Shown: positions 1 to 5,479 of the stretch, piece after piece
Layout of the letters: the number at the start of each line of letters is the position of its first letter
Position numbering within the stretch: the first letter of the stretch is position 1
Notes under the pieces: model-generated
Told to the model about the DNA's origin: nothing
Database searches by the model: none
Seen by the model: the letters and a program-made list of their open reading frames with translations, nothing else
Origin: an uncultured Collinsella sp.
Lineage (GTDB): Bacteria; Actinomycetota; Coriobacteriia; Coriobacteriales; Coriobacteriaceae
Assembly: GCA_900547505.1 (NCBI GenBank)
Contig: URGY01000089.1
Coordinates: 1-6,972, forward strand
Direction of reading: 5' to 3'
DNA length: 6,972 bases
Program-made: the position numbers and the translations under genes

Positions 1-1
1 G

Positions 2-178
2 TCGTTCAGTCGTCGCCTTGCCGGCAAGCGCATGAGCCGTCCGGTGCCGAGCGTGTCACTCAGCCGCCGCGACCTACGCTTCTTTAACGCCTTCCCGCGT
101 CTGCGCATCAATCGCTACGAAGGCGTCATCCGAGCAACTAATCTCCGCGACCGCGCCCGCGAGCTGTTCCGGCGCTAG
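2..178 (+). CDS. C-terminal end of an unidentified protein (5' end outside window)
   Basis: An open frame enters from the left edge and stops at TAG 176-178, leaving 58 residues. The tail is very basic, with paired and single Arg throughout (ends RARELFRR), and contains RFFNAFPRLRINRYEGV. No membrane segment or catalytic motif is visible. I do not recognise the family. Codon use is GC-rich with many CGC/CGT arginines, like the genes downstream, so it is probably a genuine host gene end. The 198 bp between its stop and the amt start suggest separate transcription from the amt-glnB genes. Confidence 0.55.
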   Translation, partial: SFSRRLAGKRMSRPVPSVSLSRRDLRFFNAFPRLRINRYEGVIRATNLRDRARELFRR

Positions 179-213
179 CCGGAACGGGGTGGGGCCGGAA
201 CCTGCCGTCCTTG

Positions 214-319
214 CGTTTCCCATTGGTTTCGCGCCCGTTGCCGCGCCGTTTCCAAGATTGCGGCACCGTTTCCATTCGACAACGCAGCGTTTAACAACGC
301 CGTATCTGGTCTACACCAG
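214..319. promoter_or_regulatory. Candidate control region upstream of amt, with repeats and two small palindromes
   Basis: The gap before amt holds three copies of CGTTTCC (214-220, 247-253, 267-273); the last two sit in CCGTTTCCA repeats exactly 20 bp apart. Two short palindromes follow: AACGCAGCGTT (281-291) and CTGGTCTACACCAG (306-319, arms of 5 bp, spacer of 4). Ammonium transporter genes are normally nitrogen-regulated, so binding sites are expected here, but none of these matches a known box I can name with confidence. No clear -35/-10 pair was found. Confidence 0.3.
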
Positions 320-376
320 TTGTCCCTCGGCCGCATTATGGGCGCCGACAACGTTCATGCGACCAAGGGGGAGCGA

Positions 377-1527
377 ATGTACGATACGGGATCGACAACG
401 TTTATGCTCATCTGCACCATGCTCGTGTTTTTAATGACACCGGGTCTGGCGTTTTTCTACGGCGGCCTGTCCAGGCGCAAAAATGTCATCAACACCATGC
501 TTATGTGCTTTGGTACCATTGGCTTGGTCGGTGTGCTGTGGATTGTTGCTGGCTGGTCGCTGGCCTACGGCGGCGACGGTTCCAGCCCGTTTATTGGAGG
601 CCTTGACCAGCTGATGTGCCTGCCGGTGCTCAACCAGGTGCTGCAGGCGGCCGAGGGCAATGCTGCGGACGGTGTCGTTTACCCTCAGATCATCAACATC
701 GCCTTCCAGATGGCGTTTGCCATGATCACTGCTGCTATCGTCACGGGCAGCCTTGCCGGCCGTGTTAAGTTTGGTGCCATGACGGCCTTCCTGGGCATTT
801 GGCTGCTTGTGGTCTATGCGCCACTCGCCCACATGGTCTGGGGCGGCGAGGGCTCCTTTATCGGCGACATGATCGGCGCGCTCGACTTTGCCGGCGGCGA
901 CGTGGTGCACATCTCGTCCGGTCTCACGGGCCTGATTCTCTGCTTAATGCTTGGCCGTCGTCGCGGCTTTGGCATGGTGAGCTATCGCCCGCATAACGTG
1001 CCGTTTGTGGCGTTGGGCGCCGGCCTGCTTTGGTTTGGCTGGTTTGGCTTTAACGGCGGCAGCGAGTTCAAGGCCGACGCCGTGGCGGCACTCGCCATCC
1101 TCAACACCGTGACGGCCAGCGCGGCGGGTATGGTCTCGTGGCTTGCCGTCGAGCGTGTGCACACCAGTCGCCCCACGCTGGTGGGCGCCAGCACCGGTCT
1201 GGTTGCGGGCCTCGTGGTGGTCACGCCGGGCGCGGGCTTTGTCGAGCCGTGGGCGGCGTGCTCACGGGCCTGTTCTGTGTGCCGGAGCTTTCGTGGACCG
1301 GTAAGGGCGGTCTGTTCTACACGGGCGACGTGTCGCTGCTCATCTCGCAGATCTTGGGTATTGTGGTGACGGTCGTCATTGTACTGGTACTCGATTTGGT
1401 GATCGCCGCGGTGGTCAAGGCGCTATTCCACGGCAGCCTGCGCGTGGACGAGGCCGACGAGGCGCTGGGCCTGGATGCCAGTCAGCACGGCGAGAGCGCT
1501 TATCCTTCGTTCTCCGGACTCGATTAG
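377..1527 (+). pseudogene. amt: Ammonium transporter (Amt family), disrupted by an internal deletion with frame change
   Basis: Amt proteins are trimeric inner-membrane channels that pass ammonia after recruiting ammonium. I start at ATG 377, behind AAGGGGGAG (365-373), because it gives the typical N-terminus ending TPGLAFFYGGLSRRKN. An upstream TTG in frame (320) has no such support. Family hallmarks are visible: the TPGLAFFYGG segment, GGDVVHISSG with the first pore His, and WFGFNGGSEF. After VVTPGAGFVEPWA (to about 1256) the frame is lost and meets TGA at 1367-1369. The rest continues in another frame from GGVLTGLFC (1252) through GLFYTGDVSLL to the usual C-terminus GLDASQHGESAY, stopping at TAG 1525-1527. 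About 293 plus 91 codons remain, so roughly 40 codons (a length of 3n+1 bases) are missing. That stretch normally carries a helix and the DxFGxHGxGG motif with the second pore His. The product cannot be a normal channel unless the gap is an assembly error. Confidence 0.85.
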
Positions 1528-1530
1528 CAG

Positions 1531-1666
1531 CTTCCCCAGGCTCCGCACCTTGCCCTTCAAACCGTCGCACGGCTTTCCCAGGCACCCGACCTTGCCCCTC
1601 AAACCGTCGCTTGCGTACCGAAGTACGCGGCGCTCCTCTTTCGGGGCAATCTCGGGCACCTGGAAA
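1531..1666. repeat. Fold-back intergenic repeat element with tandem arms and a central UUCG hairpin
   Basis: Two 38 bp direct repeats lie 42 bp apart (1531-1568 and 1573-1610; five mismatches). The second copy is then repeated inverted: 1574-1598 pairs with 1643-1666 in blocks of 7, 5 and 5 base pairs plus an A/T end, with two 2-base mismatches. Between them lies a perfect small hairpin, GCGTAC (1613-1618), loop CGAA, GTACGC (1623-1628). Read from the minus strand this is the very stable C(UUCG)G tetraloop. The layout resembles a REP/BIME- or MITE-like palindromic unit. It sits between amt and glnB and could attenuate or process an amt-glnB transcript. No transposase is nearby. Confidence 0.65.
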
Positions 1667-1718
1667 ACCCGCGTCATTGAATGGCAATTCATTTATTTGA
1701 TAAAGAGAGGAATTTACT

Positions 1719-2057
1719 ATGAAGAAGATTACGGCGATTGTTCGTGCCGAGAAGCTTGAGGTTCTTAAAGACGCGCTGTTTGCTGCCGATGTTCGTGGCA
1801 TGACTATCAACCAGGTGCAGGGCTGCGGCGCACAGCATGGCTGGAAGGAATACGTGCGCGGCAACGAGTTGCTTGTCAACACGATCCCTAAGGTGCAGTT
1901 CACCCTCATATGCGCCGATGAACATGTCGATGGCATTGTCGAGATTATCTGCAACGCCGCCCGCACCGGCGCCGTTGGAGACGGCAAGATTTGGGTCGAG
2001 CCGGTCGAAGAAGTCATCCGCATTCGCACCGGCGAACACGGCCCCGCCGCGGTGTAG
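1719..2057 (+). CDS. glnB: P-II family nitrogen regulatory protein
   Basis: A 112-residue protein, exactly the usual P-II length, behind AGAGAGG (1704-1710). P-II trimers sense ATP/ADP and 2-oxoglutarate and control ammonium transporters and nitrogen enzymes. Ligand residues are present: Gly37 and Gln39 in GCGAQ, Lys58 in IPKV, the TGAVGDGKIWV signature (83-93) with Lys90, and Arg101/Arg103 in RIRTGE. The T-loop (about 37-55) reads AQHGWKEYVRGNELLVN, so the residue at position 51, Tyr in enteric GlnB and uridylylated there, is Leu; the nearest Tyr is 45. Covalent control at Tyr51 is therefore unlikely. Its position after amt marks it as the Amt partner (GlnK role), although that amt copy is damaged. 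Whether it should be called GlnB or GlnK cannot be decided from the sequence. Confidence 0.95.
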   Translation: MKKITAIVRAEKLEVLKDALFAADVRGMTINQVQGCGAQHGWKEYVRGNELLVNTIPKVQFTLICADEHVDGIVEIICNAARTGAVGDGKIWVEPVEEVIRIRTGEHGPAAV

Positions 2058-2070
2058 AATCGACCGCCTG

Positions 2071-2124
2071 CCATCCGCAACGTTAAAATGCTGCAATGAG
2101 GCACAAGACTTGCGTTGCGGATGG
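2071..2124. promoter_or_regulatory. Perfect 12 bp inverted repeat upstream of the first TetR gene
   Basis: CCATCCGCAACG (2071-2082) and CGTTGCGGATGG (2113-2124) are exact reverse complements separated by 30 bp. The right arm ends 7 bp before the TetR start codon at 2132 and covers the only plausible ribosome-binding purines (GGATGGA, 2119-2125). A -10-like TAAAAT (2084-2089) lies in the loop. It could be an operator pair flanking the promoter, a glnB 3' hairpin, or an RNA stem that hides the TetR ribosome-binding site. The sequence alone does not decide. Confidence 0.5.
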
Positions 2125-2131
2125 ACGGATT

Positions 2132-2794
2132 ATGGGTCGTAATAAATATCCCGAGGAGACGGTCGCGAAGATCCTCGACGCGGCGCTGGAGCTATTCTGC
2201 GCGCAGGGTTATGAGGGGACGAGCATTCAAGATATCGTCGACCGCCTCGATGGCATGACCAAGGGTGCTGTCTATCATCACTTTAAGAGCAAAGAGGAGA
2301 TTTTCAACGCCGCATTTGATCGGGCAATGGCTCCGATTGTTGAGCGCCGCCGCTCAACGCTTGGTATCGGTAATATGACCGGAGCTCAAAAGCTCAAGTG
2401 GCTGTACGCGCCCGAGTCCGTCGTTCCACAAATTGAGCTATGGGCACGCATGCATCCTGCGGCGGATCCGGTAAAAAGCTCGCGCCTACTGGCGATGCAG
2501 TACCAGGGCTCGTTTGACGAGTCGGCCGATGGCTGTCTCTTGCCAGTGATCGAGGAGGGCATCGCCGACGGCTCCATTGCGTGCGAATGCCCGCACGAAG
2601 CGGCGGAGGCCGTATCGTTGCTAGCGAATCTTTGGCTGCTGCCATTGTTCCGTCCGCTCGAGCCCAAGGAGCGAATGCTCGCTCGCGCACAATGTTTGGC
2701 GCAGATGGCGGCCGCGGTGGGGCTCGATTTGGGTAATGAAGTGCTTCAGACAACGGCGCAGATTTGGGACGTATGGGACCGCGCCGGGTGGTAA
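2132..2794 (+). CDS. TetR/AcrR-family transcriptional regulator (probable repressor of the adjacent MFS gene)
   Basis: A 220-residue protein from ATG 2132, chosen because TetR proteins usually begin a few residues before the first helix (here MGRNKYPEETVAKILDAALE). An in-frame ATG at 2096 would add 12 residues unlike the family, and it lies inside the inverted-repeat region. The N-terminal DNA-binding domain is clear: helix 1 ILDAALELFCAQGYEGTS, then the helix-turn-helix IQDIVDRLDGMTKGAVYHHF (about 32-51) and KSKEEIFNAAFD. The rest is the variable ligand and dimer domain, so the ligand cannot be told. The MFS gene starts 100 bp downstream on the same strand, with two copies of a palindromic site in the gap. 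This supports ligand-relieved repression of that transporter. No copy of the site is seen upstream of the regulator itself. Confidence 0.9.
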   Translation: MGRNKYPEETVAKILDAALELFCAQGYEGTSIQDIVDRLDGMTKGAVYHHFKSKEEIFNAAFDRAMAPIVERRRSTLGIGNMTGAQKLKWLYAPESVVPQIELWARMHPAADPVKSSRLLAMQYQGSFDESADGCLLPVIEEGIADGSIACECPHEAAEAVSLLANLWLLPLFRPLEPKERMLARAQCLAQMAAAVGLDLGNEVLQTTAQIWDVWDRAGW

Positions 2795-2799
2795 TATAG

Positions 2800-2815
2800 A
2801 TACCAACGGTATGTA
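2800..2815. promoter_or_regulatory. TetR operator-like site 1 upstream of the MFS gene
   Basis: ATACCAACGGTATGTA contains the palindrome ATACC-AAC-GGTAT (2800-2812). It matches site 2 at 14 of 16 positions and begins 5 bp after the TetR stop codon. The pair lies 65 bp apart, about six helical turns. Assignment to the neighbouring TetR protein is an inference from position. Confidence 0.6.
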
Positions 2816-2860
2816 ATTGATTTATGAGGGTAGCCACGGCTGCCCTTTTCAAGTCATTAA

Positions 2861-2881
2861 ATACATACTAGCGGTATGTAT
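2861..2881. promoter_or_regulatory. TetR operator-like site 2 overlapping the MFS leader
   Basis: ATACATAC (2861-2868) and GTATGTAT (2874-2881) are perfect 8 bp inverted arms around TAGCG. The core ATACTAGCGGTATGTA (2865-2880) repeats site 1. The right arm abuts the MFS Shine-Dalgarno (AGGGGGCGG, 2882-2890), so a bound repressor would block transcription of the transporter. The arm length, near-palindromy and AT-rich ATACATAC half-site are typical of TetR-family operators. Confidence 0.7.
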
Positions 2882-2894
2882 AGGGGGCGGACTT

Positions 2895-4175
2895 ATGGCT
2901 GGCCTGAGAGGCGTCAGTGCCTCGTTGGAATCAAAAACAGTGCGGTCAATTAGACTCACGGAGCTTCTGGTTGCGCAGCTGTGCACGTATTCGATGCTGT
3001 CGGCGCTGTGCTTTGCGTATCCGCTTTACTTGTTCGATTGCAGCGGCTCGTCAACGTTATATGGCGCCGTTGCGGCGATAGCGTTCATGCCCGGCGTACT
3101 CGCGACTCCGGTTGGCGGAATCTTGGCGGATAGGGGAAGACATCGCGAGGTCCTCGTGGCCCTCGGCATTGCTCTGATGACCGCATCACTGCTGTCTATC
3201 CCCATGAAGCGCTCATTGCCCCTTGCGGTCGTCGTAATAGCGATACTTTGTGTTCAATATGGCGTTCAATCGCTGCTAAAGCCAATGCTCCAAATTGAGA
3301 CGGTGCGCATGGCGGGTGAAGAGAAGGTTGAGCGGGCCACTGCATTGGTTTCGCAGTCGACCATGGTGAGCAATATCTTGGGCCCTGTGGTCGGTACGGC
3401 AGTCTATGGGTGCTTTGGCATCGATACTCTTTGCGCAACCGCGTCGGTGACGTTTGCGATTTCAGCCCTGCTGTTTGGGGGTGCACTCAGGCAAAATGCC
3501 TCATCTGAAACGATGGGAGACGGCGCAACTCGTACGACATGCCGAAACGATTTTAGGGAGTCGATTCGGTATCTGTTGCAAAATGCATCATTGGTCGCTG
3601 TGATTTTGCTTGCGGCAGTTTTGAACCTTGCGTTGGTTGGGCTAACGATTGGCGCTCCCATTATTGTTACAAAGCATCTCGGCATGCAATCGTCCTGCGT
3701 TGGGATGGTTGAGGTTGCTCTGGGCTTGGGTGGTCTTACCGGCAGTGGCTTGGTCGGCATTTGGCCGCATCGTTTTTCCTTCAAGGGCATATGTCGATAT
3801 GTTGCGATGCTCTGTTTAGGAGTCGTACCGATTATTGTCACGCTACTGAGCAGTCCTGATGAATTTGCGTTTGTCGCGTTTGCGGCCGGCTCGGCATGGG
3901 TCATGGCGTGGGCAAGCATTACATCGGTTGAAATCATCGCGTTTGTTCAGCGGGCAGCGCCGACTGAGCTCTGCGGAAAAGTGCTTTCGGTCGTTTACAT
4001 GGTCCTTTCCTGTGCAACACCTATCGGTCAATTGACGTACGGGGTTGCATATGATCGATGGACACCGGCGATTGTATTCGCAGGCATGCTGGCGGTGCTG
4101 GCGTTGACGACGGCGCTGTTTTATCGGCTGAAAAGTCGCTTGTGGCGATTGTCTTATCGTGCTGGGGCACCGTGA
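2895..4175 (+). CDS. Major facilitator superfamily efflux transporter
   Basis: A 426-residue integral membrane protein, about the length of a 12-helix MFS carrier. ATG 2895 follows AGGGGGCGG (2882-2890). A longer TTG-initiated frame from 2817 would be translated through the operator region and is unlikely. MFS motif A is visible between helices 2 and 3 as GGILADRGRHREVL (74-87). Hydrophobic segments continue through both halves with a central polar loop near residues 225-245 (NASSETMGDGATRTTCRND). The overall style resembles MFS_3/EntS- or Mef-like exporters, which move small molecules out using the proton gradient, but the substrate is unknown. Base composition is visibly less GC-rich than in the downstream HAD gene. 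Together with its cognate regulator, this suggests a transferable resistance or export cassette. Confidence 0.9.
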   Translation: MAGLRGVSASLESKTVRSIRLTELLVAQLCTYSMLSALCFAYPLYLFDCSGSSTLYGAVAAIAFMPGVLATPVGGILADRGRHREVLVALGIALMTASLLSIPMKRSLPLAVVVIAILCVQYGVQSLLKPMLQIETVRMAGEEKVERATALVSQSTMVSNILGPVVGTAVYGCFGIDTLCATASVTFAISALLFGGALRQNASSETMGDGATRTTCRNDFRESIRYLLQNASLVAVILLAAVLNLALVGLTIGAPIIVTKHLGMQSSCVGMVEVALGLGGLTGSGLVGIWPHRFSFKGICRYVAMLCLGVVPIIVTLLSSPDEFAFVAFAAGSAWVMAWASITSVEIIAFVQRAAPTELCGKVLSVVYMVLSCATPIGQLTYGVAYDRWTPAIVFAGMLAVLALTTALFYRLKSRLWRLSYRAGAP

Positions 4176-4212
4176 ATTTGTGGAGGCGGTGGTACGCTGC
4201 GCCGGGACGGCA

Positions 4213-4243
4213 TTGTTTGGGCACGCCCGTTCTCGTCTACAAT
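4213..4243 (+). promoter_or_regulatory. Candidate promoter of the HAD phosphatase gene
   Basis: TACAAT (4238-4243) is a good -10. Upstream, TTGTTT (4213-4218) could act as -35 with a long 19 bp spacer. Transcription would begin near 4250, leaving a short leader that carries AAGGAGAGG (4256-4264). The -10 is more convincing than the -35. Confidence 0.45.
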
Positions 4244-4265
4244 ATCGTGCAGACGAAGGAGAGGC

Positions 4266-5129
4266 ATGCCCATGATCAAGATGTTTGCGAGCGACTTAGA
4301 CGGAACGCTGCTGAACGCCCTGCACGAGGCAGACGGGACCATCCGCCGCGCCATTCGCGAGCTGACCGAGGCTGGCCTGCATGTGGTTCCCGCGACCGGA
4401 CGCTCGACGCTGCCGGTCGGCGAGCATGGCTTTACGGGTCTGGCGCTCGATGCTTGCTGCTCTAACGGCTCCATCGTGCGCGACAGTCATGGCGAGGTGC
4501 TCAAAACCTGGACCATCGACCCGCAGGTTACCGAGGAGCTGCTCAAGGCGTTCCCGGACATTTGCTTTGATTGCTCCACGCCCGATGGCATGTTTTCGAG
4601 CGGTTCGTTCGAGATGCACCAGGCGGGTTTTAAGAAGGACAGCCCCATCAAGCGCATCGTGATGCGTGGCATGCGTGCGCGTGGCGGCTATCACGAGGAA
4701 CAGTATTTCGACCAGTCGATTGGTGACATCCTGCGCCACGATGTGTGCAAGATCAACTGCCGTGTGACCTCGCCCGAGCTGGAGCGCGACCTTAAGGCGT
4801 ATTTGGCCGAGCGATCGGACCGCGTGGTCAACGCGCCGTTCGATCCGGTGATGTTCGAGATCACGGACGTGGCGTGCAACAAGGGCGAGAGTGTGTCCTG
4901 GCTGGCGGGCTACTACGGCATTGCCGAGGACGAGGTCGCGGTCTACGGCGACGGCGGCAACGACATTGCCATGCTCAAACGTTTCCGCCACAGCTACGCG
5001 ACCAAAAACGGCAGCGATGCCGCCAAGGCCGCTGCGAGTGCAACTATCGGCAGCTGCATGGTCCACGCCGTCCCCAAACACATGCTCGCCACCATGCGCA
5101 AGCAAAACTCCCGCACCGTCATCGAATAA
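4266..5129 (+). CDS. Cof-type HAD-IIB family hydrolase (sugar-phosphate or nucleotide phosphatase)
   Basis: A 287-residue cytosolic phosphatase of the haloacid dehalogenase superfamily. Motif I is SDLDGTLL with nucleophile Asp10 and acid/base Asp12. Motif II is PATGRS with Thr44. Motif III Lys is in NKGESV (Lys206). Motif IV is YGDGGNDIAML (227-237) with the Mg-binding aspartates. The region between motifs II and III (about 55-200) is the C2B cap that sets substrate choice. Cof-type enzymes act on small phosphorylated metabolites; the exact substrate is not predictable. AAGGAGAGG (4256-4264) precedes two close ATGs, 4266 and 4272; the first is 4 nt and the second 10 nt from AAGGAG, so a start two codons later is possible. 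The gene appears to be transcribed singly. Confidence 0.93.
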   Translation: MPMIKMFASDLDGTLLNALHEADGTIRRAIRELTEAGLHVVPATGRSTLPVGEHGFTGLALDACCSNGSIVRDSHGEVLKTWTIDPQVTEELLKAFPDICFDCSTPDGMFSSGSFEMHQAGFKKDSPIKRIVMRGMRARGGYHEEQYFDQSIGDILRHDVCKINCRVTSPELERDLKAYLAERSDRVVNAPFDPVMFEITDVACNKGESVSWLAGYYGIAEDEVAVYGDGGNDIAMLKRFRHSYATKNGSDAAKAAASATIGSCMVHAVPKHMLATMRKQNSRTVIE

Positions 5130-5157
5130 TGTGACAAAGGGATAGCCCCTTCGCCAC
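5128..5157. repeat. GTGACAAAGGG palindrome, copy 1 (imperfect hairpin)
   Basis: GTGACAAAGGG (5131-5141) can pair with CCCTTCGCCAC (5147-5157), 9 of 11 pairs matching. It starts within 2 bp of the HAD stop codon, so it may act as that gene's terminator or RNA 3' end, though no T-run follows. It shares AATGTGACAAAGGGA (5128-5142) with copy 2 at 5527-5541. Confidence 0.6.
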
Positions 5158-5191
5158 AGGTGACGCTGGTCTCTTGAAATACGAACAAACA

Positions 5192-5221
5192 TTCGCATAT
5201 CTAACTGCGCTTTGATAGAAT
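5192..5221 (+). promoter_or_regulatory. Candidate promoter of the small hydrophobic peptide gene
   Basis: TTCGCA (5192-5197) and TAGAAT (5216-5221) are spaced by 18 bp. Transcription from about 5228 would give a leader of nearly 60 nt and, ending at the 5393-5425 hairpin, an mRNA of about 200 nt. The -10 hexamer is identical to that of the opposing antisense promoter. Confidence 0.45.
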
Positions 5222-5259
5222 TGATACTGTTGGCGGCAGTTCCATGTGCCGGGCAACGC

Positions 5260-5277
5260 CCTCCATCTGATGGGAGG
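5260..5277 (+). promoter_or_regulatory. Leader hairpin that can hide the Shine-Dalgarno of the small peptide
   Basis: CCTCC (5260-5264) is complementary to GGAGG (5273-5277), the core of the near-perfect Shine-Dalgarno GGGAGGTGA (5272-5280) that lies 5 nt before ATG 5286. An eight-base loop separates them. Such an internal anti-Shine-Dalgarno is a known way of holding back translation in type I toxin mRNAs. The pairing is short and its effect is inferred. Confidence 0.5.
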
Positions 5278-5285
5278 TGATGCCC

Positions 5286-5411
5286 ATGACCGATCTGATT
5301 GATTTCGTGAGACTTCTGACCGCTTTGGTCTCGTTCTTCACGGCGCTCGTCGGGCTTTCCGAGGCACTCAAGCAACGTTCGAAGCAACGTAAAAGGGGTC
5401 GCCGCCGCTAA
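5286..5411 (+). CDS. Small one-helix membrane peptide with basic tail, candidate type I toxin
   Basis: A 41-codon ORF from ATG 5286 to TAA 5409-5411, with the strong Shine-Dalgarno GGGAGGTGA at 5 nt spacing, the best in the window. The product starts MTDLIDFVRLL, has a hydrophobic helix through about residue 26 (LLTALVSFFTALVGL), then a tail of eleven Lys/Arg in the last thirteen or so residues (ending KRGRRR). There is no signal-peptidase site. The size, single membrane helix and charged tail match small membrane-acting peptides such as Fst, TxpA and holin-like toxins, but I see no specific homology. The mRNA has a sequestered ribosome-binding site, two AAGCAACGT repeats (5370-5378, 5382-5390) inside the tail codons, and a hairpin over the stop codon. 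It faces a predicted antisense RNA. Alternatively it is a small membrane protein of other function. Confidence 0.65.
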   Translation: MTDLIDFVRLLTALVSFFTALVGLSEALKQRSKQRKRGRRR

Positions 5412-5473
5412 GGCGTTGACCCCTTAATCCAAGCAACGGCGCTGCCCAGCCAGCTACAACTTGGGCTGCCGTC
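5391..5473 (-). ncRNA. Candidate antisense antitoxin RNA, about 84 nt
   Basis: A minus-strand promoter at 5480-5508 would start an RNA near 5473. Reading 5' to 3', it would have a hairpin (5471-5437: CGGC and GCCCA pairing with TGGGC and GCCG around a bulge), a linker UUGCUUGGAUU (5436-5426), the 5425-5393 hairpin, and a U-run. The linker and adjoining bases (CGUUGCUUG, 5438-5430) are complementary to CAAGCAACG in the peptide mRNA (5369-5377), and 8 nt of it to AAGCAACG at 5382-5389. The terminator arms are also antisense to the mRNA 3' end. A short RNA with 5' hairpin, open linker, shared terminator and trans-complementary repeats recalls RNA II of the par (Fst) loci. Expression is not shown. 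Confidence 0.5.
5393..5425. terminator. Shared hairpin across the small ORF stop codon, possible bidirectional terminator
   Basis: AAGGGGTC (5393-5400) pairs perfectly with GACCCCTT (5418-5425). An inner CGCC/GGCG stem (5403-5406 with 5412-5415) closes a GCTAA loop containing the stop codon. On the minus strand the hairpin is followed by a short T-run (positions 5394-5391), making it a plausible terminator of the antisense RNA. On the + strand no T-run follows, so termination of the peptide mRNA there is less certain. Confidence 0.6.
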
Positions 5474-5479
5474 GACACC

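Noticed and set aside
431..910. Minus-strand open frame inside amt
   Set aside because: It lies wholly opposite well-recognised Amt sequence and has no family resemblance.
1241..1369. Programmed ribosomal frameshift in amt
   Set aside because: A frameshift would not supply the roughly 40 missing residues, including the conserved HGxGG segment, and no slippery run is seen at the junction.
1531..1610. Possible CRISPR or satellite array
   Set aside because: There are only two copies, nearly head to tail (4 bp between them) with no spacer, and a third copy is inverted.
1415..2104. Minus-strand open frame with repeated RRFEGQG-like segments
   Set aside because: The repeated peptide comes only from translating the tandem DNA repeat at 1531-1610, and the rest is antisense to P-II.
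2817..2894. TTG-initiated N-terminal extension of the MFS protein
   Set aside because: It runs through the operator palindrome and lacks a ribosome-binding site, whereas ATG 2895 has AGGGGGCGG just upstream.
4296..5387. Long minus-strand open frame opposite the HAD gene
   Set aside because: It is the mirror of GC-rich codons in a clear HAD phosphatase with all four motifs; the protein has no recognisable domain.
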